Shown: positions 8,284 through 16,896, numbered from the stretch's first letter. The stretch is DNA of 64,000 nt from Symsagittifera roscoffensis (GCF_963678635.1 NW_026970879.1:50048-114047); one strand, 5' to 3'. The notes: generated from the letters alone by a model not told the origin. Numbers and translations are program-made.

Positions 8284-8530
8284 AAAATACTAATCAAATT
8301 TAATATATAATCATATTATAATATAATAAGATAATAAAATATAACATAAATTAAAAAAATATTTTATAGATTTTTTAATATATAATATACACATTAATTT
8401 AATTGTAAATAAAAAATTTTTAAAATTGTGAGCAAAAAATAAAAGAAATTACTAGCACAACAAAAAATCTTTAGTTAAAAAAATAGATTGAAAAAAGATG
8501 GTAATAATTAACTTTGATTGTGATAATATA
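8284..8530. other. Intergenic region between minor head protein and protease genes
   Basis: 247 bases, extremely AT-rich, without an open frame supported by a ribosome site. It differs from the unit 2 counterpart by several substitutions and a one-base indel. It is the only long gap within the late operon and contains the putative promoter described separately. Confidence 0.6.
8382..8409 (-). promoter_or_regulatory. Putative promoter for protease-capsid-neck-tail genes
   Basis: On the minus strand TTTACA (8409-8404), a 16-base spacer and TATTAT (8387-8382) lie about 100 bases upstream of the protease start. Matches like this are common by chance in such AT-rich DNA. Support comes only from position in the one long late-operon gap and from conservation in unit 2 (41339-41366). 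Confidence 0.3.
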
Positions 8531-9316
8531 TTAAAAATTTATCATACTTGAACATCTACATTGTATTGTATTTTTAAGAGTTGAGTATTTAGTGTCGCCG
8601 GGATATGATAATAATTCACCCCATACAACAAAAAAATCATTGACATTTACAGTTTGACCATCGGCTTCGGCATGTGCTTCTCTTGTGTGATTATCCAAAA
8701 CAGCACCCCAAGTTTTAGTTAATTTGTTTTCCGGTAAATCTTCAGTAATAGTATCATTAATTAAATTTGTATAATTGCTTTTGGTCGTTTCAGAAGACAT
8801 TTGTGTGAATGTCGTAGATATTGTATCTATTCTATTTTTATAACTATTAGTTATTTCTTTTTTGAATAATTCTGCAGATAATCCCAATAAAGATAATTCA
8901 TAAAACTTTTTATTATTAGTATTTATTATAGATGTGCTTGTTTGTTCAACAACATTTTGCATAGATATATTATTTATTTGCATAGTTTTATTTTTTATTA
9001 TTTCTAATAAATTTTTATATGTAATATTATTAAAAGATTGACTAGCTATATTTTTTAATAATTCATTAGTATTAGTATTTATCAACATTTTATTAACTAT
9101 ATTTATAAATTTATTACTAACTTCTATCCAATTCATAAAAAATATAGCATTTAATTGTAATTTATAAGTATTTAAATTTTTATATGTATTATATTTAGTA
9201 TAATAATTGACAATATCATCTATAATAATTTTAAATAATCTATTTAAATCTTTAGCAATTTTTTTTTCATGCTTTAATTTAAAAATAGTATCTATTTGCT
9301 GTTGCTTAAAATCCAT
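8531..9316 (-). CDS. Minor head protein (SPP1 gp7 / Mu gpF-like)
   Basis: 261 residues. The N-terminal two thirds are helical, the C-terminal block carries the signature KTWGAVLDNHTREAHAEADGQ, then FFVVWGELLSYPGD and TIQCRCSS (about residues 200-258; family: R.aHa..dGq....f...Ge...yPgd......n.CRC). A few copies of such proteins sit inside the head near the portal and may help DNA ejection. It overlaps the portal gene by 25 bases. Confidence 0.85.
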   Translation of the reverse strand: MDFKQQQIDTIFKLKHEKKIAKDLNRLFKIIIDDIVNYYTKYNTYKNLNTYKLQLNAIFFMNWIEVSNKFINIVNKMLINTNTNELLKNIASQSFNNITYKNLLEIIKNKTMQINNISMQNVVEQTSTSIINTNNKKFYELSLLGLSAELFKKEITNSYKNRIDTISTTFTQMSSETTKSNYTNLINDTITEDLPENKLTKTWGAVLDNHTREAHAEADGQTVNVNDFFVVWGELLSYPGDTKYSTLKNTIQCRCSSMINF

Positions 9317-10722
9317 AATGCTTTAATTTCTTCATCTGTATTTTGTTCTGTTTTCATATAAGAATAAAACTCTTGATATTGTTTTTCTTCATCATTTGCA
9401 TCATTATCATTATTTTCTTGATCTGTATTATTCATCAAATCATTCATATTTAACGGTGATGGATCATTTGGTAATTCATCTCCGCCATCAATAGGTGCAT
9501 AACCAATATCCGCTCTTATTTCATTTGGAGTATTAACATTTATTTGTTTCATTAATAAAGCATTAGATAAAACTTCTGGTTTTAATGATTCTATTGTTGA
9601 AATATCAATATTAAATTTTAAATTTTCAGAATCAGGATATCGTGCTAATATTAATTTTGTTAATTCTTCATTAATTCTTTTTGCTAAAGGAATTACAGCA
9701 TCTTTATCTAAATGAAGTCTAGCAGTTTGTAAATTATTTAATGTCATTGTTGAGTCTAAAATTAATGCTAAAGGAACACCATAAACATTTGCTATCCTAG
9801 ATAACATACTATCTTGTAATTCTTTAAATTGCATATCTTTATTATTTTGAGACATTTCCTTATAATCTAAACCATCCAAAATTAGTGGTCTGCCTGTATT
9901 GTCGGAACCTTGAAATTTTTTACTTTCTTGTTGTATTCTTTCATATTGAGTATTAGTTAATTCTTCGCCTCGATTGTTAACCCATGCGCTCGAAGGTCTA
10001 GCACCATTTTTTAATAATGCAGAATTATTATTATTACCAGCTATATAAGATTCCATTTCTTGAAATAAAGGATAAGCTTTACTCATTCCAAAAAAATCAT
10101 TTGCATATTGACAAGGGTTATATTTTTTAATATGATATAATTCTTTATCATTACCATTGTAAAATTTTAAGCCTTCAATTGTTTCTTGAGCATAAAATTT
10201 AATAGTTTTCATATTATTATATTGCCAACTTTTAGGAATTTGATTTATATTATCTATACCATAAGAATTAGCTTGAAAAAATAAGGGATTCATGTTAAAT
10301 ATTTCTAATGGTGGTTTTTTGATATTACCTGTACAAAGTAAAAATGTATTACCAGTAATTAAAAAATTTAACGCTAAAGTTTCTTTAAATTCAAATTCTG
10401 TACAATCATAATTAGGATTATTTAATAAATTTAATGCTGGATGATTTTCTAAATATTCTTTATTTTTTGTATCGTATATTTTAAAGGGTATTTCTGCATA
10501 AGAATTAACTATTTTTTCAACAACCATAAAAAATGGTGAACATTCTCTATATAATTTCATGGCATTTTCAATAGATAAAGTATAATTATTATTATTTGTA
10601 TAATTACCATAAAATGTTTCTAAATTAACAAAATTTTTTTTAATAAAATTATCTTGTAATTGTTTGTTTAAATTTTTTAAATCTTTAATTTGTTTATTTT
10701 TTGATGAATTAAACAATTTCAT
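9292..10722 (-). CDS. Portal protein (HK97 family)
   Basis: 476 residues, the size usual for HK97-type portals. Landmarks are AMKLYRECSPFFMVVEKI (about 52-70), HPALNLLNNPNYDCTEFEF, FLITGNTFLLCTGN, a NNNSALLKNGARPSSAWV loop, ERIQQESKKFQGSDNTGRP, and LQTARLHLDKDAVIPLAKRI with the later GYAPIDGGDEL. The dodecamer forms the DNA entry channel and binds terminase. The acidic C-terminal tail (NNTDQENNDNDANDEEKQ) is unusual but common in AT-rich phages. Protein identical in unit 2. Confidence 0.92.
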   Translation of the reverse strand: MKLFNSSKNKQIKDLKNLNKQLQDNFIKKNFVNLETFYGNYTNNNNYTLSIENAMKLYRECSPFFMVVEKIVNSYAEIPFKIYDTKNKEYLENHPALNLLNNPNYDCTEFEFKETLALNFLITGNTFLLCTGNIKKPPLEIFNMNPLFFQANSYGIDNINQIPKSWQYNNMKTIKFYAQETIEGLKFYNGNDKELYHIKKYNPCQYANDFFGMSKAYPLFQEMESYIAGNNNNSALLKNGARPSSAWVNNRGEELTNTQYERIQQESKKFQGSDNTGRPLILDGLDYKEMSQNNKDMQFKELQDSMLSRIANVYGVPLALILDSTMTLNNLQTARLHLDKDAVIPLAKRINEELTKLILARYPDSENLKFNIDISTIESLKPEVLSNALLMKQINVNTPNEIRADIGYAPIDGGDELPNDPSPLNMNDLMNNTDQENNDNDANDEEKQYQEFYSYMKTEQNTDEEIKALWILSNSK

Positions 10723-10733
10723 AATAATCCTTT

Positions 10734-11615
10734 TTATGTTGATACATAAGTATTTAATAAACTAATTCTAGTCATAGATTCTAATGTTATATCACAATCT
10801 ATATTTTTTTTGCCTATAATACTACTTGTTAATTGGTAGCCATTACCAGTGCCAATCGGTGATGGTAAACTAGTATTATTAGCAATTGTATTGAAATTCA
10901 TACTAAATTTTCCATTAGTAATTTCATTATTTATAGAAACATTATTCATATATTCTTCTCCTGTTATAACATTAAAAAACTTTATAATAATAACCAAGTC
11001 ATCAGTTATATTAAATTGTCTTATAAATGAAAAATTAAAATTCCATTGGTGGGATTGACCTAAAGAAATATTTTCTAAAAAAGTTTCATTTACATTATCC
11101 CAAATAGAAGCTTCAGATTGAACAGGCGCCATTCTAGGCCAAACAGTAAAAGGTGATGGTGCTATTGTAATGGGCGAAGTATATTTAAATATTTGTTCAG
11201 GTGTTGGTGTAAAATCTGTTGTTATTATATTATTTGTCATTGGTTTAATAGAATTACCATCTAATATTTGGACTTGTCCTGAAGTTGCAATAAATTTAGA
11301 TAAACTATTTAATGCTAAATTTACATTAATATCTTCAATTTCAAGATAATTAAGAGAATTATCATAAGGAACTTTATCCGCATCGGGTACTTGAGCATTT
11401 TTTAATTTGCCATTGGTATTTAATGTAGCTATACCATCAGATATACCACCGTTTAAATTTTTTATTGCATTAATCATATCTCCAAAAGTTGTTTTGTATG
11501 ATGTTCCAGCTGGATCATTGGAAGTGTCAGTTGTATCAACTATATAATGCGTATCTGTTAATAATAAATTATCACTATCTTTATTTATTAAATCTGTTAA
11601 TTTTCTGCTTGCCAT
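10734..11615 (-). CDS. Fibre-like structural protein in the head module
   Basis: 293 residues, not assigned to a family with confidence. The N-terminal part contains GGISDGIATLNTNGKLKNAQ (about 56-75), a turn-rich motif often found in phage fibre shafts (G.a.Ld..Gk...aqlP). The C-terminal half is beta-rich and is the most variable part between the two units, with changes clustered in about residues 140-235. Located between portal and the 362-residue protein. Options: head fibre, or tail-side fibre encoded early. Confidence 0.5.
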   Translation of the reverse strand: MASRKLTDLINKDSDNLLLTDTHYIVDTTDTSNDPAGTSYKTTFGDMINAIKNLNGGISDGIATLNTNGKLKNAQVPDADKVPYDNSLNYLEIEDINVNLALNSLSKFIATSGQVQILDGNSIKPMTNNIITTDFTPTPEQIFKYTSPITIAPSPFTVWPRMAPVQSEASIWDNVNETFLENISLGQSHQWNFNFSFIRQFNITDDLVIIIKFFNVITGEEYMNNVSINNEITNGKFSMNFNTIANNTSLPSPIGTGNGYQLTSSIIGKKNIDCDITLESMTRISLLNTYVST

Positions 11616-11616
11616 T

Positions 11617-12705
11617 TTAATTTCCTATAGGTTTATCATCTAAATTATAATTATCATTTGATATAATAACATGATTTTTATTAAATATTTTATTGTTTAA
11701 ATTTCTAAATGCTTTTGTTGTTGGATTCATAAATATATCATTATTTGTAACTTGATTTACTTGCTGCCATTGGTATTGGTGTATATAATAAGATTTAGAA
11801 TATCCTGCCATATTATCAACAATAGGAGTTATATTACTCATAGGAATGCTACTAGTTAATTGAGGGTTAAAATGAGAATTTATTAAAACTTTATACAACG
11901 GTAATCTTAACATTTCTGCAATATCTCTTGCTGTTCTTCCAGTGATTTCATTTTTAGAAGGTATAAATACATAAGTAGAAAAATTAGCTAATTGTTCGAT
12001 ATTCCAACCATTTAAAGTGGCTACATTTTGTACGGCATCTAATGGTGAACTTCTCGCTTTACCCGTTTGATAATCATCTAAAACAACAAATAGCCAATAA
12101 TCTATATTTGCAGATCCTTCGTAAGATTCTATAAGTCTTTCTAAATTTGAACCACCTGAAATTTTAATTTTAGTGGATACTAATATATTTTCTATATTTA
12201 TGTCAGTATAAATATTATTGTGTATTGTAATATTTATGGTCGTTGGGCTTATTACTGTTACAGTATGAAAATCATTAATTATATTGTCACTATAATTTTC
12301 AATTAATAAAGGATTGCCTATAGAAGTTGTTATATCTGTATTATTTTCAAAAGTAAATGTTTTTCTATTAGGCACTGTTTTGACATTGAATGTACCATTT
12401 AAAGATGGAATATCAGAATTTTGTATCATGATATCATTTTGCCAATTTTGAGTTAAATCGTGGTCTTGTATAGTTGTTGCTGTAATTATGCCATCATTAT
12501 TAGTCATTTGAGATATATCCAAATTAACTAATGCATTATGTATTGATATTTTATCTCCTGTTTTTAAGTTATGATTTGATTCAAAATTTATAGTTATTAA
12601 ATCGTTATTAACATCTAAACTACTAACATTTAAAGTCGTATTAAATAAATTAGTATATTGAGGTAAATATTTAATAAGGTGATTAATAATATCTGAAGAA
12701 AACAT
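11617..12705 (-). CDS. Structural protein with FCCH-like beta modules; possible tail terminator
   Basis: 362 residues. Residues about 36-60 (ITINFESNHNLKTGDKISI) and 73-120 (ITATTIQDHDLTQNWQND, then LNGTFNVKTV and FTFEN) show the pattern of the small beta domain often inserted in tail proteins, like that in the baseplate J protein. The C-terminal part DYWLFVVLDD, then DAVQNVATLNGWNIEQLAN, and VFIPSKNEITGRTARDIAEM suggests an alpha/beta domain of gpU-like terminator type, but this is a guess from layout; no terminator is otherwise visible. A start helix (IINHLIKYLPQY) fits that idea. Confidence 0.4.
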   Translation of the reverse strand: MFSSDIINHLIKYLPQYTNLFNTTLNVSSLDVNNDLITINFESNHNLKTGDKISIHNALVNLDISQMTNNDGIITATTIQDHDLTQNWQNDIMIQNSDIPSLNGTFNVKTVPNRKTFTFENNTDITTSIGNPLLIENYSDNIINDFHTVTVISPTTINITIHNNIYTDINIENILVSTKIKISGGSNLERLIESYEGSANIDYWLFVVLDDYQTGKARSSPLDAVQNVATLNGWNIEQLANFSTYVFIPSKNEITGRTARDIAEMLRLPLYKVLINSHFNPQLTSSIPMSNITPIVDNMAGYSKSYYIHQYQWQQVNQVTNNDIFMNPTTKAFRNLNNKIFNKNHVIISNDNYNLDDKPIGN

Positions 12706-12761
12706 TTTTTTATAAACTTAATTTTGTATGTTATGGAAATTATATTTTATATACATAAGAA

Positions 12762-12953
12762 TTACAATATCTTAAAATCTTTTAAAAGAGAATGATAAAG
12801 TTTTTTTAAAGTTTTTGCTTCATAGTTGATAATTTTATTATCATTTTTATATCTAATAATTTTAAATGTATTGTTTGAATAATAAATTGTACTTTTGCTA
12901 GATTCACTATGTAATATTTTTATTATTTTCAAATATATTTTTTTATTATTCAT
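12762..12953 (-). CDS. Small basic hypothetical protein downstream of TerL
   Basis: 63 residues, rich in Lys, Ile and Tyr, no recognisable domain. It is supported by identical conservation in unit 2, by a four-base ATGA overlap with the TerL stop (coupled translation), and by its place in a continuous operon. It may assist packaging, but nothing in the sequence shows this. Confidence 0.55.
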   Translation of the reverse strand: MNNKKIYLKIIKILHSESSKSTIYYSNNTFKIIRYKNDNKIINYEAKTLKKLYHSLLKDFKIL

Positions 12954-14317
12954 TGAATTATCCTAATGTTTCTTTCTTTTGGTTCAAATAAACACATTAT
13001 AAAAGCATCTGCTTTATTAGGACTATCTATTTCTCTTTTAGCTAAATCTTTTTTACTTTCAACTTTGACTCTTCCTGAATTGTCAAAATCTTTTCGAGGT
13101 GTACTTAATTCAATAATTAAACTATCAATATCATTTATTAAAGATGAAATAGATATTATCATATCTTGGTCTATTTTGTCATATTTATTATTTACAGCAT
13201 TATATGTATATTTAATTTTATCAGCTATTTCCCACCACGCTTGAGCTTTTAAATTGGCAAACATATCTATATTTTTGATTTTATCTTTATAAATTTGTTT
13301 AGGTCTATTAACACTGGCTCCAGCATTAAATTTGATATGTTTGATATTAGTATTTTTATCTAAATTTAAGGAATTTATAGTTGAACCGACTGATGCACCT
13401 ACACCGATACTATCATAAATTATTTTGGCATTATGTTGATTGGCATAATTATAAACTTTCATAGTAGACTTAACTAACTCATCTTCATCAGCTTTCCACT
13501 CTTCTATATGATTAATTAATATTCCATATCTACCCACAATAGCATTTTTATCTTTCCCGTCGTCAGCAACATCATAACCAACAAAATTTTGACCTGCGTT
13601 TTCAATATTTAAAATTTTATGAGCATCTATACAAGCTAATATCCATTTTCTTTTTATAAGTGTATCTAAACTTTCGCTTAAAGGAATACCCAAATATATA
13701 TTATTAAATTCATTTTCATCTAATTCTTTTTTTTCTATATCAATTAATGATTTGGCACTTTTACTTAAAAATGGATTATCGTGATAATTTATAATTTTTT
13801 TATTTAAATTAACTAATGTTTTATTAACAAAAGTTTTATAAACAAAATCGGTGTCGTAGCGTGGATTAAAAACAAATATTAAAAAGCTACCTTGTTTTCT
13901 TAAAACTGTTGGTTTAATTAAATTATATTGTTTGCTAGTTAATAATTCTGATTCTTCAAAAAATGTAATATCTATACTATCCAAACCTTTAATTTCTGTT
14001 AAGTTTCTTTCAATTCCATAAAAAATAAATTGACTGCCGCATTTTGATTTTATCCCATTAGCTGAAATATCAAAAAAATTAGCTAAATATTGATCTTTAT
14101 CAAGTATAGTTTTAAATGTTGAAAATACCGATTCTGAAAGTTTATTTTGAAAACGCCTTAAACATAATATTCTAACTTTATATTTTGCTGAAATATATAA
14201 TAAATAGGAACATACATCATATGTTTTTGAACTTAATCTACCACCATATAAAACATTTATTTGTTTTAAATTATCCCAAAAACATTTTAAATTTTCATTT
14301 AATTGGGTTTGTATCAT
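12950..14317 (-). CDS. terL: Terminase large subunit
   Basis: 455 residues. ATPase: Walker A at residues 25-32 (GGRLSSKT, a variant of the usual GGRGSGKS), Walker B with catalytic acid at 115-122 (IDITFFEE), and a coupling segment FVFNPRYDTDFVYK. Nuclease: acidic residues in GYDVADDGKDKNAIVG, AKIIYDSIGVGASVG and the final PNKADAFIMCL, the RNase H-like set of PBSX-type terminases. It pumps DNA into the prohead and cuts the concatemer. Relatives often use headful packaging, which would give permuted virion DNA. Its ATG lies just past the fibre gene. Confidence 0.93.
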   Translation of the reverse strand: MIQTQLNENLKCFWDNLKQINVLYGGRLSSKTYDVCSYLLYISAKYKVRILCLRRFQNKLSESVFSTFKTILDKDQYLANFFDISANGIKSKCGSQFIFYGIERNLTEIKGLDSIDITFFEESELLTSKQYNLIKPTVLRKQGSFLIFVFNPRYDTDFVYKTFVNKTLVNLNKKIINYHDNPFLSKSAKSLIDIEKKELDENEFNNIYLGIPLSESLDTLIKRKWILACIDAHKILNIENAGQNFVGYDVADDGKDKNAIVGRYGILINHIEEWKADEDELVKSTMKVYNYANQHNAKIIYDSIGVGASVGSTINSLNLDKNTNIKHIKFNAGASVNRPKQIYKDKIKNIDMFANLKAQAWWEIADKIKYTYNAVNNKYDKIDQDMIISISSLINDIDSLIIELSTPRKDFDNSGRVKVESKKDLAKREIDSPNKADAFIMCLFEPKERNIRIIQ

Positions 14318-14323
14318 TGATAT

Positions 14324-15433
14324 TTAAATTTTTCCTACAACTTCCACTATCATTGAACACTCTGATAAATTGTTATTACCCATATACCAATAAGTAATGT
14401 TACCGCCCGTGATTCTTAATTCAATTAAAATGTCAATATTCGCTTGAACAAATGCAAAACTTGGCACACAATTAACATTTAAACTTTGATTTTGTGAGGC
14501 AAAAGTTGAAGCATAAGTACCTACTTGAACTATTGAACTTGTTGTAACATCATATAGACTAAACCCCAAAAACGGACTGTTACCAATCGTACTAACAAAA
14601 CCGGTAATTTTATAATAATATCCAGCTTTAAGTTTAACTCTTCCTTTACAATGAACACCGTTATTTGTTGTATAAGTAAGTGTTCCTAAAGTTTGTAAAT
14701 TTGCTGGATCAATATGAATTCTTGTGGTGTTAAATGGGCAATGATCTCCAATATTTTTATAAGAACTTGTAGAAGCTGTTAGTTTATAAATACCATAACT
14801 AATTAATTCATTTTTTGCAAGTTTTTTATCATCAAGTTCATCAATAGCTTCTTGAACATTCGTTCCAGTAATAGTACCATATGGGATATTAGATATATAA
14901 GTTGCTGCAGTGGGTGCCGTATCTACATATATATCTATAATAATAATTTGAGCTTTTGTAACATCATTAGAAAATTTAATATTTTCGCCGGATTTGACTG
15001 GAATATTACCATCATTTACAATTAAATTACCATCAGAAATAATATTAAAATAATCTCCATTAAAATAACTTGTAACACTATCAATATATACATTTCCTGT
15101 AGAATTACCTGTTAAGTCTGCATTACCAGACAAACCACCTCTGAATTTTGATGTTCCTGCAGTAGCATTATTTATATAATTTACAATAGCTCTTTCACTG
15201 ACTATTGAAGTTGCAGAATTGTTAATCATTGTTGCATCATCTGAAACTCTTGTAGCATCTAATAATTTGTCAGCAGTTTGTGCTACAATATCACTATCTA
15301 CTGCAATATCTAATTGTCTTGCAATAATTTTTGCATTTGAATCTAATGCAGCTACTCCATTTGGTTGTCCTTTTTCATCTGGAGAAATACCACCGCCGCC
15401 GGAACCTGATAATTTTTTAGTTAAATTACTCAT
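14324..15433 (-). CDS. Fibre protein with glycine hinge and C1q/TNF-like head, encoded between TerS and TerL
   Basis: 369 residues. A short N-terminal anchor is followed by GSGGGGISPDEKGQPNG, a flexible hinge, then NGVAALDSNAKIIARQL, a fibre shaft motif. Central part repeats polar beta segments (GNADLTGNSTGNVYIDSV) and contains ITGTNVQEAIDELDDKKLAK, a trimeric coil often seen in tail fibres. The end (YKITGFVS, LGFSLYD, SECSMIVEVVG) looks like a jelly-roll trimer head. Position in the packaging/head block favours a head-associated fibre; a tail fibre is possible. Identical protein in unit 2. Confidence 0.55.
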   Translation of the reverse strand: MSNLTKKLSGSGGGGISPDEKGQPNGVAALDSNAKIIARQLDIAVDSDIVAQTADKLLDATRVSDDATMINNSATSIVSERAIVNYINNATAGTSKFRGGLSGNADLTGNSTGNVYIDSVTSYFNGDYFNIISDGNLIVNDGNIPVKSGENIKFSNDVTKAQIIIIDIYVDTAPTAATYISNIPYGTITGTNVQEAIDELDDKKLAKNELISYGIYKLTASTSSYKNIGDHCPFNTTRIHIDPANLQTLGTLTYTTNNGVHCKGRVKLKAGYYYKITGFVSTIGNSPFLGFSLYDVTTSSIVQVGTYASTFASQNQSLNVNCVPSFAFVQANIDILIELRITGGNITYWYMGNNNLSECSMIVEVVGKI

Positions 15434-15444
15434 TATTAAACCCT

Positions 15445-15723
15445 TTAAGTTGTTGTAGAAAAATCTATCGAAGTGGCTTCATTAGGATCTTGAACTATTA
15501 GTTGATATTCAGCATTTGCCTCTAATTCTATTATGACAGTATCATTTTGAGTATAACTAAAATCATCATCGGTTAATTGATTAAACCATGTTGTCCCATA
15601 ACGACTTAAAAATTTGACAATTCCAGTTCCAAAATTTCCATTCATATAAACAGTTAAATTACCGCCTTTATGTTTAAAAATTTCTGATTCGGGTGTTGAT
15701 TCGTTTAATGTAAATAATGCCAT
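15445..15723 (-). CDS. Small beta-structured virion protein candidate
   Basis: 92 residues. GGNLTVYMNGNFGTGIVKFL then GTTWFNQL and TVIIELEANAEYQLIV suggest an Ig-like beta sandwich of the kind found in small phage decoration proteins (family-like pattern: l.vyG.f.ga.v.l...g..w......t.....l..g..yr..v). Sits between TerS and the fibre gene and could be the fibre's docking or decoration partner. Identical in unit 2. Confidence 0.45.
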   Translation of the reverse strand: MALFTLNESTPESEIFKHKGGNLTVYMNGNFGTGIVKFLSRYGTTWFNQLTDDDFSYTQNDTVIIELEANAEYQLIVQDPNEATSIDFSTTT

Positions 15724-15726
15724 TTT

Positions 15727-16146
15727 TTATACCTTATTTTTATCTTTATAAAAATCATTTAAATTTAATGTTTGTGGTGTCATTGTACCATCAGAAGATT
15801 GTAAGTCAATATTAACATCTTGTTTTTCTTTCCAACCTGCTTGAGTTTTAAGATAAAAGATTGCTGAGGCAGTATCTCCATTAATTGCTTTTTGTAATAA
15901 TCCTTGCCCAACAGAAGAAATAGCTTTTGATTTTCCTTTTTTATAATGTTCAAAAACTTCTGGTTGTCTTTCCATAATAGCATAAAAAGTATTTCTAACC
16001 ATACCAAAATAATCAGCTATTTGTTTAATAGATAAGACACTTGCTAATGCTTCTACTTGCATAATTTCGGCATCATTTAAAACTTTTTGAGGTTTTCCGC
16101 CATTTTCACCTTGTTTATTTTTTTTAGTTTTTTGTATTTTTTGCAT
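15727..16146 (-). CDS. terS: Terminase small subunit
   Basis: 139 residues. The N-terminus is very basic (MQKIQKTKKNKQGENGGKP). A helix-turn-helix follows at about 26-60 (AEIMQVEALASVLSIKQIAD, YFGMVRNTFYAIM), and the core ends with LLQKAINGDTASAIFYLKTQ and AGWKEKQD, the hallmark of small terminase subunits that bind the pac or cos site. The 3' end is only four bases from the next gene. An AAAGGA ribosome site lies 8 bases upstream of the ATG. Confidence 0.85.
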   Translation of the reverse strand: MQKIQKTKKNKQGENGGKPQKVLNDAEIMQVEALASVLSIKQIADYFGMVRNTFYAIMERQPEVFEHYKKGKSKAISSVGQGLLQKAINGDTASAIFYLKTQAGWKEKQDVNIDLQSSDGTMTPQTLNLNDFYKDKNKV

Positions 16147-16177
16147 TTTTTATCCTTTTAATATTTATCAAAATTTA

Positions 16178-16498
16178 TTAAAAATTTTTACTAAAAAAAT
16201 CAAAATATTTAGTTTGTTTATAATTGTTTGCTATTTGTATTGGATCTATTTGAATATTTTTTTGTTTATTTATTTTATATCTTTTCATTTTTATATTTTG
16301 ATCATAAACAATTTTAAAATTTTTTAATTTTTTAATCATTTCCATATTTAATTTTTTTACTATTCTGCCTTTTGAAAATTCTTTTAAAGGTTGAATATTA
16401 GACAAATTTATTAATTTTATTAATGTCATATGAGAGCACCCAATTATTGGGCTTGCTTCAGCTATTTTATAATTTATGTTCATATTTTTTTTATTCAT
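16178..16498 (-). CDS. Small HTH-type DNA-binding protein
   Basis: 106 residues. Residues 11-50 (YKIAEASPIIGCSHMTLIKL then IQPLKEFSKGRIVKK) resemble the MerR/excisionase-like winged helix: first helix, turn at IGCS, recognition helix, then a basic wing. The C-terminal half is Lys-rich. No effector domain. It starts one base inside the preceding stop (TAATG). Likely regulator or DNA architectural protein of the late operon; an excisionase role is unlikely because no integrase is present. Confidence 0.5.
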   Translation of the reverse strand: MNKKNMNINYKIAEASPIIGCSHMTLIKLINLSNIQPLKEFSKGRIVKKLNMEMIKKLKNFKIVYDQNIKMKRYKINKQKNIQIDPIQIANNYKQTKYFDFFSKNF

Positions 16499-16710
16499 TA
16501 TATATTAATATCATATAAATGATTTATTTTTAATTGATTATTACTAATTTCAATTATTTTTCTTAATGCTGGAGTTTGTAAATTGCCTTGATTTTTCACA
16601 AAAACTCTATATAAATTTTGATAATGTATTTTTGTTTTTTTGCTTAATTCATTTAAATTATTGCAATTAGTTTTTTGTAAAATAAAGTTTAAATTTTCTG
16701 TTTTATCCAT
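16498..16710 (-). CDS. Small XRE/Cro-like HTH regulator
   Basis: 70 residues, first gene of the leftward operon. LNFILQKTNCNNLNELSKKT then KIHYQNLYRVFVKNQGN fits a Cro/CI-type HTH (helix 2 NLNELSKKTKI, turn, helix 3 HYQNLYRVF), followed by LQTPALRKIIEIS, a third helix. It faces the divergent promoter region and could set the switch between leftward and rightward transcription. No protease or dimerisation domain of a CI repressor is present. Confidence 0.6.
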   Translation of the reverse strand: MDKTENLNFILQKTNCNNLNELSKKTKIHYQNLYRVFVKNQGNLQTPALRKIIEISNNQLKINHLYDINI

Positions 16711-16742
16711 TTTTATATTTGTTTTTGTGTAAATATGTAATT

Positions 16743-16751
16743 ATTATAACA
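16743..16751 (-). promoter_or_regulatory. Leftward extended -10 promoter
   Basis: Minus strand TGTTATAAT matches TGnTATAAT exactly and lies about 35 bases upstream of the XRE-like start. No good -35 is visible, which extended -10 promoters tolerate. Conserved in unit 2 at 49700-49708. Confidence 0.5.
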
Positions 16752-16857
16752 TAATATATCAATATATAAAAATATAAATCAATAAAATATTCTTAATAAT
16801 TAATTATACAATTATTTTTAAAAAATAATGTAATATTATTTAATATTTTTTTACTTA

Positions 16858-16866
16858 TGATATAAT
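16858..16866 (+). promoter_or_regulatory. Rightward extended -10 promoter
   Basis: TGATATAAT matches TGnTATAAT exactly. The -35 position is only AT-rich. Transcription would begin about 20 bases before the lipoprotein ATG, leaving a short leader (T4 A9) with no Shine-Dalgarno sequence. Conserved in unit 2 at 49815-49823. Confidence 0.5.
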
Positions 16867-16896
16867 TCAATTATTTGTTAATAATTTTAAAAAAAA

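Larger units (their letters stand above)
16711..16896. promoter_or_regulatory. Divergent control region between leftward and rightward operons
   Basis: 186 bases, almost only A and T, between the XRE-like and lipoprotein genes. It contains two outward-facing extended -10 elements. No longer dyad operator is obvious. Unit 2 differs by three point changes or indels, including one extra T in the tract before the lipoprotein start. Confidence 0.6.

Noticed and set aside
12966-13244. 92-codon plus-strand frame opposite the TerL 3' end
   Set aside because: Antisense shadow of TerL. Similar shadows at 14185-14397 and 15219-15458 were left out.
15780-16007. 75-codon minus-strand frame inside the TerS gene
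   Set aside because: Alternate frame of TerS with Lys/Leu-rich low complexity and no coupling signal.
16178-16498. Excisionase
   Set aside because: The MerR/Xis-like HTH pattern is weak, and there is no integrase or attachment site for it to work with.
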